A stretch of 64,000 bases of DNA, from positions 1 through 64,000 of the forward strand of contig NZ_PDUD01000043.1 in the NCBI RefSeq assembly GCF_002646595.1, read 5' to 3'. The DNA comes from Flavilitoribacter nigricans DSM 23189 = NBRC 102662. GTDB taxonomy: Bacteria > Bacteroidota > Bacteroidia > Chitinophagales > Saprospiraceae. This document shows, in pieces, positions 1 through 6,364 of the stretch (position 1 is the stretch's first letter; every line of letters starts with the position of its first letter). Under the pieces are notes generated by a model that saw only the letters and a list, made by a program, of their open reading frames with translations, searched no databases and was not told the DNA's origin. A program made the translations under genes and the position numbers.

Positions 1-206
1 TTTATGTACTTTCCACTTTTAGTTCCTCCCCCTAGATGTCCTTCACCTCTTAATGTATAGTTTCCGTACTGATCAAACTGATAGATCCATTCCGTCTCTC
101 CCCAAAAACCAATGAATTTGCGTTTTTTGGAGAATACCGAATCATCTCCAGTACAGCTAAGCTGTCCAAGTAGAAGTAAAATGATTATTTTCTTAATAAA
201 ATGCAT
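1..206 (-). CDS. Putative lipoprotein, 3' part outside window
   Basis: The first 68 codons of a minus-strand gene are present; the rest lies before base 1. The start at 206 gives a lysine-containing n-region, a run of Ile/Leu and a lipobox LSC at about residues 17-19, followed by TGDD, so export and lipid anchoring are likely. The mature part (GFWGETEWIYQFDQYGNY) is polar and aromatic-rich with no family I recognise. It starts 16 bases beyond the attC-like palindrome that ends the neighbouring protease gene, which is the spacing of a following cassette. Confidence 0.6.
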   Translation of the reverse strand, partial: MHFIKKIIILLLLGQLSCTGDDSVFSKKRKFIGFWGETEWIYQFDQYGNYTLRGEGHLGGGTKSGKYI

Positions 207-221
207 CGATTTTTAAATGGC

Positions 222-353
222 AGCCAACGGTCACGGCTATGAGTAGTTGCGTGGTTTAGTACTTGGCTTTGCAAGTACGCACAAAACTGAAAATCCGCTA
301 GGGTTTTCAGAAGTAGGCGAGAACAAGCAATTACTCACAGCCATTGTTAGCGG
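222..353. repeat. attC-like imperfect palindrome after the S41 protease gene
   Basis: The arms at about 229-250 (ending GGCTATGAGTAGTTGC) and 327-352 (starting GCAATTACTCACAGCC) are inverted repeats, with further internal symmetry. The outer ends are CCAACGG and CATTGTTAGCGG. The protease stop codon (331-333) lies inside one arm and the next gene starts 16 bases beyond the other. This is the arrangement of an integron cassette followed by its attC. The core bases do not match the classical GTTRRRY exactly, so the assignment is by shape and position. Confidence 0.5.
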
Positions 354-1419
354 TTGTTTTTTTCATTTCTTTAATTCCTTTTTCTATTAAGGGGTCTAAT
401 TCATCATTAATGTTTTGAAGTTCATTCAATAACTCTATGTCTGGCTTAATACCTATGCCTTCAAAATTTTTCATTTCGGAAGAGAAGTACTGCTGATGTG
501 ATAAAGTAGCAAGCCAACCATTGGGTAATTTAAAATCATACATATCTGAGAAAATTCCATTAGTATGGTCTCCTATTATGGTTACGTATGGTAATTCTTT
601 CATGATCATAGTAAAGACCTCAGCCGCACTCGCAGTTAAGTCGCTCGTTAGAATTATTATTGGTTTGGTAAGTTGTTTTTTACCAGAAGGCTTTAAATAT
701 TTAGTTTTTAGTTTTTTAAATTCTGAAGTTCCCTTTTTTCTCTCTCTTTTATAAAGTGCAATTCTTTTTTTATCAGTAAATCTGCTTGCAATTTCAAATG
801 ATGCTTTATCATCTCCACCACCATTGAATCTAATATCAATTATTACACCTTTTGAATTTTCAAACGCTTTAACTGCTTTATCAATGTGTTTCCTATACCC
901 ACTTATAGATAAATTGCCCATAGATAAAATCCTTAAATAGCCATAATCTTTTGAAATTGCATATTCCATTGAACCTTTTTTGGAAGCACCAACAATCGAA
1001 AAGCCATTACCTTTAAGGGTTTTGTCTGTTGTTTTTAATAGTTGGTAAATATTTGGTCTTTCTTCTTTTGAAAGAGGAAACTTTTTAAGGAATTTGGAAG
1101 GGCTTCCATCATTTGCTTTGTTTATGACCTTACCTTTATTTCCGTATTGAATTAAGTTAACATGACCGTCTTTTAGCTCAAGAAGCATATTGTTACAAAC
1201 TTTAAAAAGACTATCATTTGTAGTATTTTCATTTATTAGCGGTCGGTATTTTTTATAAATGTCACTCCAATTGATGTTTTTAATTTCAAAGCTTGCATAT
1301 CTATCGTTAAACTCATTCCAGAGTTTGTCAAAGTTCTTTACTGGTTGCTCAATTCGAGTGTCTTGAGCAAATACTATATTGATGGTTGCTAATAAGAGAA
1401 TGAAGGTAAATTTCATCAC
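331..1419 (-). CDS. Secreted S41-family (C-terminal processing-like) peptidase
   Basis: A 362-residue protein with a signal peptide (residues 1-19, ending VFAQ). The S41 core is visible: DIRFNGGGD at about 195-203 (the strand and glycine turn of the family) and LTASAAE at 261-267, whose serine (about 264) is the expected nucleophile, followed by a conserved-type GDHTNGIFSD loop. An N-terminal helical domain precedes it, and no clear PDZ domain is seen. Such proteins degrade or process exported proteins in the periplasm or at the surface. Start 1419 gives MMK; 1416 is equally possible. It is AT-rich relative to the genes beyond 9 kb, has palindromes on both sides and looks horizontally acquired. 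Confidence 0.8.
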   Translation of the reverse strand: MMKFTFILLLATINIVFAQDTRIEQPVKNFDKLWNEFNDRYASFEIKNINWSDIYKKYRPLINENTTNDSLFKVCNNMLLELKDGHVNLIQYGNKGKVINKANDGSPSKFLKKFPLSKEERPNIYQLLKTTDKTLKGNGFSIVGASKKGSMEYAISKDYGYLRILSMGNLSISGYRKHIDKAVKAFENSKGVIIDIRFNGGGDDKASFEIASRFTDKKRIALYKRERKKGTSEFKKLKTKYLKPSGKKQLTKPIIILTSDLTASAAEVFTMIMKELPYVTIIGDHTNGIFSDMYDFKLPNGWLATLSHQQYFSSEMKNFEGIGIKPDIELLNELQNINDELDPLIEKGIKEMKKTTANNGCE

Positions 1420-1435
1420 TGTTTTCTTTTTAAAT

Positions 1436-1745
1436 AACCGCTAACATTAAGTCCGTTAAACGAAGGTGGAGCCCAAGCGTAGCTTTCGCTTAACGGACGC
1501 GTTGAACGAAGGGATCCGTCACACCAGGCTTTGTTGGGTAAATGATTCGCCCATGACCGCTTTGGTCGGCTCTGGCTGTCAAAATACGGTCATTCATCGG
1601 AGTAGACAAGAGCTGTGGTCGATGATTTCCGGGGTTTTGATCATAGTGAGGCCATGGCCTATCTGCTGAAGGTCTACCGGAGGCTTCCGCATCGTATTTA
1701 TCCAACGGCTAATTTCGTATTTGTCGAACAGGAAGGAGGCGGGAC
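1436..1745. repeat. Repeated intergenic element, copy 1 (attC-like start plus conserved block)
   Basis: It begins CGCTAACATTAAGTCCG, contains a hairpin whose arms (GTCCGTTAA / TTAACGGAC, about 1452-1499) are inverted repeats, and reaches GTTGGGT near 1534. About 200 further bases follow that are also found, diverged, at 56893-57195. Between the copies a minus-strand frame stays open with conservative changes (NHRPQLLSTPMNDRILT here, NHRPQLLSTPLNERILT there). No known protein is recognised. It may be a decayed shared gene or a mobile intergenic repeat. Confidence 0.55.
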
Positions 1746-2148
1746 GCTGGTGGACAGCAATATCATAAAGATAGGCATCCGGCCTTGTTTACAATAAGGG
1801 CAGGAGTGGGAATCTATTCCAATGAGCTGATACAGTCCTAGATACTGTATTGCCTGGAAGCCTTATCCTCTCAAAGGTTAAATGTTATGTCGTGCTAAAA
1901 GTTACCATGAAGGAGTCAAGAGAAATTTTGGTGTGAATGTTTAAGATATCCAGAATTACTCTACGCTCTAAAGTTAGGAACTTCGGGGCGCTTTCGGAAG
2001 ATGGATACACAGTTTTGGACACTACGGACAGCTAAGGAGTCATACGGGTGCTTTTGAGATTTTTATGAGGGTGGTGCTGCGGGATAACATTTTACCTCTA
2101 TATTGCATGCCGTTTTGATAACTCCACCAAGTCTACCTGCGCTACTCA
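1746..2148. other. Intergenic, nothing recognised
   Basis: No open frame of interest, hairpin with a T tract or repeat was seen. It may contain the promoter of the outer-membrane protein gene at 2149. Confidence 0.4.
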
Positions 2149-2757
2149 ATGAAATTTAAAATGAAAAAATTTACGCTCTTTCTCTTTTTGTTAAGTTGTG
2201 TTGTAACGATAGAACTAACTGGGCAAGAAAGTAGAAGCAAATGGTCTGTTGGTGGAAGCTGGTCTTTCGCGAAAGATGACGAAACAGTAATATTAAACTC
2301 GGATTTCGCTCTTGATGTGGATATCAGTATAGGTTATAGGATCAAAGAGCGTTTCCTAATCGGATTACGACCTGAGTATAATTATGAATTACTGAAGCAC
2401 TATTTTAATTGGGACCCTAAAGGTGAAGAAAGTAGAGATAATGCGTACGCCTTGGGACTTTTTGGCAGATACTATTTACCAGTGAGCCCCAAATGGCAAT
2501 TTTTCTTAGATATGAATATTGGTTACAAATACATTTTTACTAAAGGGTACTGGGAACGTCAGGGAGGAGAAGAGTTCATAAATTACGGTCTGGGTCTTGA
2601 TTTTTTCATTACCAAGAAAATTGCAATAGAAACTTTATTTACGCTAAATGCAGAAGAGATCTTCCCGCTAAGGGGACCTCTGTATTTCAATGGTAAATAC
2701 GATCTGAAAATCGGATTTCAATATTTTTTCCAACCTTTCCGCTCTCCGAAGTTTTGA
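2149..2757 (+). CDS. Outer-membrane beta-barrel protein
   Basis: A 202-residue protein with a signal peptide (about 1-26, cut after LTGQ). The mature part alternates hydrophobic and polar residues in short strands and has many aromatic residues at strand ends (SVGGSWSF, FLIGLRPEYNY, FFLDMNIGYKY, LKIGFQYFF), the pattern of small eight-stranded porin-like barrels of Bacteroidota. The last residues are FRSPKF, so the usual terminal aromatic is present. Two starts four codons apart (2149, 2161) are possible. It is the only plus-strand gene in the first 8.9 kb and is not part of the minus-strand cassette series. Function unknown. Confidence 0.7.
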   Translation: MKFKMKKFTLFLFLLSCVVTIELTGQESRSKWSVGGSWSFAKDDETVILNSDFALDVDISIGYRIKERFLIGLRPEYNYELLKHYFNWDPKGEESRDNAYALGLFGRYYLPVSPKWQFFLDMNIGYKYIFTKGYWERQGGEEFINYGLGLDFFITKKIAIETLFTLNAEEIFPLRGPLYFNGKYDLKIGFQYFFQPFRSPKF

Positions 2758-2960
2758 ACTTCGGATAATTATTCCAAAAGCGATTTCAACAAAACATTCT
2801 GGCAGTAATAATGATGTAAGGATGAGGTTTCTGGAGAGCATATGTATTTACAAGGCTTCCGATATTTGCCATCCTTACATGTTCATTACCGCCAACATTT
2901 TAATAAAGATTCGGCGTTCCAAATCCGAATAGCGGTATCGATGGGCCTAAAAACATTTGT
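2758..2960. other. Intergenic with a possible barrel-protein remnant
   Basis: From 2842 a plus frame reads MYLQGFRYLPSLHVHYRQ and onward to about 2958, alternating in the manner of beta-barrel strands, then runs directly into the intron-like block. No start context or family is clear. It may be the 3' remnant of a disrupted outer-membrane gene. Confidence 0.25.
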
Positions 2961-3076
2961 CCCGGGAACCGCCGTATACGCGATCCGTACTGCCTGTCCG
3001 GTACATGGCATGTCGGGATACGGTGGTGTGAGAGGCGCAACCCGGGTTAAATATGGCTGGGGACGTCTACTCGATT
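2961..3076 (+). ncRNA. Group II intron 3' end remnant (domain V/VI-like), copy 1
   Basis: GAACCGCCGTATAC, then ATACGGTGGTGTGAGAGG, then TACTCGATT is the 3' signature of bacterial group II introns. ACCGCCGTAT pairs with ATACGGTGGT, allowing one G-U pair, and an extra inserted hairpin replaces the short domain V helix. No reverse transcriptase remains. The 3' end falls 14 bases beyond the stop of the minus-strand gene at 3090, and the intron faces the opposite way. Confidence 0.55.
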
Positions 3077-3089
3077 AGTCACCGTATTC

Positions 3090-4181
3090 TTACTTTTCTT
3101 TAAATGGTCTTTTATCTGAAGTAGTTATTTTATATTGTTCCAAAGCCTCTTCCAGAGTAAGATCTGGTCGCATATTTTCAACGAATGTCATAACTGATGT
3201 AAAGATGAACGGTATGTTGCTTCTTGAAATAAAATCAGATTTTGTTGCAATGTCATCTAGTTGATCAGCATTCCATTTTTCCCTTATTCTATTGGCACTC
3301 TCATATTTTTCCTTATTCAAATTGGGAAGCCATATTTTGTTATTTAGAGAATCTGGCAACAAGTGATGTCTATATTGCCAAGTTGAGTAAACCTCAAAAT
3401 TTCCTTTATCCTTATCATTTTGGAAATGGAGGTAAGAGATTGCTTGTTCAGGATCAAATCGTCCCTCATTTACTGCCTTGCAAAGAATTGGTTCAAGATC
3501 AATTATGTTTTTATCGCTGCTTCTTCTTTGAGATGTATGAACTAAAACCACATCATGATTTTGGCCTCTTAAGGATTTTCTAAAACCGAGCTCTATGTGC
3601 GAAGGGAAGCCAAGAGAATCAGTTATTGAAAGTATCCTGTTCATATTTATTATTCGATTAGCTTGAATAGTGTCATCATGAGTATCGTACATTGGTCTGA
3701 ACAATTGATCTCTTTCCCAAATTGATTTGAATTCATTTCTTAATCTTGCGTTATATTCAGTCTTTCTTTTCTCTATAAAAGAATTCCAGAGGTTTTCATC
3801 TATATATGTGTTGACAAAAATTGACTTTAGCGAACTTAAATCATCAGAATTATTTATAAGTAGTTGAAGATTTAAATTTCTTTCATCTAAATTATCAGAG
3901 AGGTGGTTTGAAAGTGCAGCATTATAAACATCAGGACCAAAAGGTTTTTTGATTTCTCCAAATGCCAATGAGTAATTTTTGGATGCTCTATCAAAATCAC
4001 CATCACAAATTGCAATTTCAGCTTCATTAGTTAGAATGTGATATTTAGTAATTGCTTCATTATTGTAGTTGCATTTCGCTAATTCAGTGATGGCAGAATT
4101 TTCAGACTTAATATTCGTCTCATTACGGTTTCTACAACCTACTTGAATTGTCAGAATAATTATAATGATTGTTATTCTCAT
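3090..4181 (-). CDS. Lipoprotein with DUF6624-like C-terminal region
   Basis: A 363-residue protein. Residues 1-16 form a signal with lipobox VGC (Cys16). Residues about 30-130 are helical and repeat-like. About 160-245 contain the pattern RDQLFRPMYD, IINMNRILSITDSLGFPSH and VLVHTSQ, which resembles DUF6624 proteins (hypothetical, common in Bacteroidota). No catalytic residues are known for that family. The gene is AT-rich, has an attC-like palindrome just upstream (4197-4265) and an intron remnant just downstream. Likely an exported protein of unknown role carried as accessory DNA. Confidence 0.6.
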   Translation of the reverse strand: MRITIIIIILTIQVGCRNRNETNIKSENSAITELAKCNYNNEAITKYHILTNEAEIAICDGDFDRASKNYSLAFGEIKKPFGPDVYNAALSNHLSDNLDERNLNLQLLINNSDDLSSLKSIFVNTYIDENLWNSFIEKRKTEYNARLRNEFKSIWERDQLFRPMYDTHDDTIQANRIINMNRILSITDSLGFPSHIELGFRKSLRGQNHDVVLVHTSQRRSSDKNIIDLEPILCKAVNEGRFDPEQAISYLHFQNDKDKGNFEVYSTWQYRHHLLPDSLNNKIWLPNLNKEKYESANRIREKWNADQLDDIATKSDFISRSNIPFIFTSVMTFVENMRPDLTLEEALEQYKITTSDKRPFKEK

Positions 4182-4196
4182 TTTTTTAATTTTATG

Positions 4197-4265
4197 GTGC
4201 CCAACGGTTTGTATAGCCGCAGACCGACGTTAAGGAGCCTTGTCGGCTATGCCGTGTGTGTGCCC
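4197..4265. repeat. attC-like palindrome between effector and lipoprotein genes
   Basis: The arms ACGGTTTGTATAGCCG (about 4204-4219) and CGGCTATGCCGTGTG (about 4244-4258) are imperfect inverted repeats. Read on the minus strand the element ends GTTGGGC, which fits the attC core consensus GTTRRRY, about 15 bases before the lipoprotein start codon at 4181. Confidence 0.5.
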
Positions 4266-4695
4266 CGAATGGGCATCACTACTGTCAAAGATAACGAATC
4301 AAAGACAGTAGTCTACCCTAGGGAGATGAAAGTTCTCCTATCGGATAAAGTAAGTGAGGGCGATTAGCAAACCGCAAACTGGCTGGGCTTGCGCTAGAAA
4401 ATAGCGAGTGCAAAAAACGCCGGATAATTAATGGTCTGAAGAAAGTCGGACTGCCCATATCGAGGCAAAAGCTGGACTGCACAAACAGTTAAATTGACTA
4501 ATCCTCGAAAGAGATGGTCTACAAGAAAAGATGTATTGTTCCGTGAACCGCCGTATACCAGATCCGTACTGCCTGTCCCGTACATGGAATGTCGGGATAC
4601 GATGGTGTGAGAGGCGCACCCCAGTCAACTATGGCTGGGGCCGTCTACTCGATTATAGGCGTTTTTTGCTCTCTCATGTATAATATTACGGATAG
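4266..4695 (+). other. Intergenic, possible ORF-less group II intron body
   Basis: There is no credible gene. The left side carries small hairpins (for example GGGAGATGAAAGTTCTCC near 4320) and the segment ends in the intron 3' signature at 4541-4655. A GTGTGTG close to 4252 could be an intron 5' end, which would make a roughly 400-base intron without an ORF. That 5' end is a guess. Confidence 0.3.
4541..4655 (+). ncRNA. Group II intron 3' end remnant (domain V/VI-like), copy 2
   Basis: It is nearly the same as 2961-3076: GAACCGCCGTATAC, an inserted hairpin (TCCCGTACATGGAATGTCGGG-type arms), GGTGTGAGAGG, then a clean CCCCAG...CTGGGG hairpin and TACTCGATT. It lies 40 bases beyond the stop of the effector gene at 4696 and points against it, as group IIC-attC introns do in integron cassettes. 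Confidence 0.6.
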
Positions 4696-5754
4696 TTAAA
4701 ATTTTTGGGTTGGATCAACTAATACATACCCTGCACTTGAGGTCTGTACCCACTGACCATATGAATCCACGTCTATTCTAGGTGCGGTGTAAGGATAACC
4801 ACCACTAGTAGCAAGTGCTTTGCGATGGTCTAATATTTCTCTTGATCTGGGAGTTAGTGAACCTTCATCAGCCACTGTTGTCATATCAACGTGTGGGTCA
4901 GGTCTAAAGCTTACACTTCTATTGACGTAATTTATGCCTGGATAGTAATTCGCAGCAGAACTATCCAGTAATTTGATAAGATCATTGATAGCTCGTCCAA
5001 TTTTTTGAACTCCTTGAGATTTATCAGAAATTATCTGGAACAACGAGACTGCGTGAGTATCTCCACCTGAAACCACATTCACCCAATATTGAGTATGTAG
5101 ATCCAAAGCTCCTCCAGCCATTATATTATTTCCATACCGAACAAGTACGTTTTCAATATCACTTATTGAATTTTTATGACATAGATCAGCATTATTGGAG
5201 CTAAGCCAAGCTCCGTTTAAAAAAGAGTCTTTTTCTGCCTGGCTTGAAATTAACTTCTTTTCTAAATCATTTTTAGGTCCCTTTGAAATTATATCATCTA
5301 AAATAGCTTCCCTAACCGTTTTTCTGTTACGCTCACTAGGTCGCCCCCGAGTTGATGAAAAATGTGGAGAAGTTTCTTTAGTACTAATTGGATATCGCTG
5401 AACAACAGTTTTTTCAACTTTGGAAAGTTTTGGACTTAAGTTTACACGAAATGGTATTGTTCGTTTAGTTTGCTGATTATCTTGAGAAGCCTTTAACTGA
5501 TATACTTGAGGGGTGTTATTAGCCATCTCTTTCAATTTTCTTTGGATAATAGTTTCAGGTCGATTATCAATATATTGCAAAGGATTCTTTTGGATATGGT
5601 TATTCGCCATTTCTTGGAACTTCCGCTTCTGAAAGACTTGAGATCGGTTGTCTATAAACTGAAAAGTTGACTTACTGCTACTTTGCTTTTGAAAAATACA
5701 ACCTGCAACCGATTGGTTTTTATTTTCTTGCGTTTTATCAGTATAAATATTCAT
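4696..5754 (-). CDS. Putative eCIS effector 1, shared N-terminal module without DUF4157
   Basis: A 352-residue protein. It opens with the module found in three other proteins of this window: MNxxxDKxQENK, a Ser/Gln-rich spacer, then FQFIDNR...QRKxQEMANN at 31-52. The second half of the module is repeated at 59-80 (LQYIDNRPETIIQRKLKEM). There is no signal peptide. Residues about 130-352 are an unrecognised domain with a His/Asp-containing stretch (GGALDLHTQYWVNVV and RPDPHVDMTTVADEG). By analogy with its relatives it should be a cargo toxin of the contractile injection system whose sheath gene starts at 63569. That link is inferred from the shared module. Confidence 0.6.
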   Translation of the reverse strand: MNIYTDKTQENKNQSVAGCIFQKQSSSKSTFQFIDNRSQVFQKRKFQEMANNHIQKNPLQYIDNRPETIIQRKLKEMANNTPQVYQLKASQDNQQTKRTIPFRVNLSPKLSKVEKTVVQRYPISTKETSPHFSSTRGRPSERNRKTVREAILDDIISKGPKNDLEKKLISSQAEKDSFLNGAWLSSNNADLCHKNSISDIENVLVRYGNNIMAGGALDLHTQYWVNVVSGGDTHAVSLFQIISDKSQGVQKIGRAINDLIKLLDSSAANYYPGINYVNRSVSFRPDPHVDMTTVADEGSLTPRSREILDHRKALATSGGYPYTAPRIDVDSYGQWVQTSSAGYVLVDPTQKF

Positions 5755-5786
5755 ACTTTTTTCTTTTCAGTTTCTATTCTATTGCC

Positions 5787-5842
5787 TATAACGGTTTGAA
5801 TAAACGACCGTTTTAATGGCGTTTATTTTGTGTTATAGGCAT
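5787..5842. repeat. attC-like palindrome upstream of effector 1
   Basis: The outer arms TGCCTATAAC and GTTATAGGCA are exact inverted repeats, and symmetry continues inward through GAATAAACG and CGTTTATTTT. It fills the gap between the effector 1 start (5754) and the immunity-like gene stop (5875). Confidence 0.55.
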
Positions 5843-5874
5843 TTAAATCAATAGCACCTTTACCGATGGTTAGA

Positions 5875-6354
5875 TCATCTCAATACTTCTCTCGCCATTT
5901 CTGCAAACTGACGCATATAATTAAGGTTTCCAATAACATTGGGATCGTTACTTTTAATTTCTCTCATTAAGGCATCGAAGCGTTCGCCACAGGCAAACAA
6001 GGCTGCAAGTAATGTTGATTTTGGGTACACTCCACTAGCAGTCTTATTGCCACTAACTTCGATATTATCACCGACCGGTTTTAAATCCAAATAACCCGAC
6101 CGGCTAAAGTAATGTATTCTAACTTCCTCTCCATTCATCAATTGGCTTACCGCTCTAAAACACAGATTCTGTATCCAAGGCAACAGTTCATCGATAATCT
6201 CAATTGTAGGCTGATTTTCAGCATCAAGAACAACGGCACCTTCGATAGCCTTTGCCGAAGCAATTTTGCCACGAAGCTCAGATTCGGTTTGGGAAAACTC
6301 CTCTTCTTTATAGAATTTCTGATAGTCAAATGTAATAGTGAAGTTTACGTTCAT
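5875..6354 (-). CDS. Small cytosolic protein, candidate immunity protein for effector 2
   Basis: A 159-residue protein with no signal or membrane segment. It is acidic, mixed alpha/beta, and of unknown family; visible features are FTITFDYQKFYKEEE near the start and a helical C-terminus rich in Arg/Glu. It follows the DUF4157 effector on the same strand after only 10 bases, the usual layout of a toxin followed by its immunity gene. That function is inferred from position and size only. A cargo chaperone is the main alternative. Confidence 0.55.
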   Translation of the reverse strand: MNVNFTITFDYQKFYKEEEFSQTESELRGKIASAKAIEGAVVLDAENQPTIEIIDELLPWIQNLCFRAVSQLMNGEEVRIHYFSRSGYLDLKPVGDNIEVSGNKTASGVYPKSTLLAALFACGERFDALMREIKSNDPNVIGNLNYMRQFAEMAREVLR

Positions 6355-6364
6355 AGTTATAAAA

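Noticed and set aside
1466..1797. Plus-strand small genes in the repeat element
   Set aside because: The corresponding frames in the second copy (56893-57195) contain stops; only the minus frame stays open in both.
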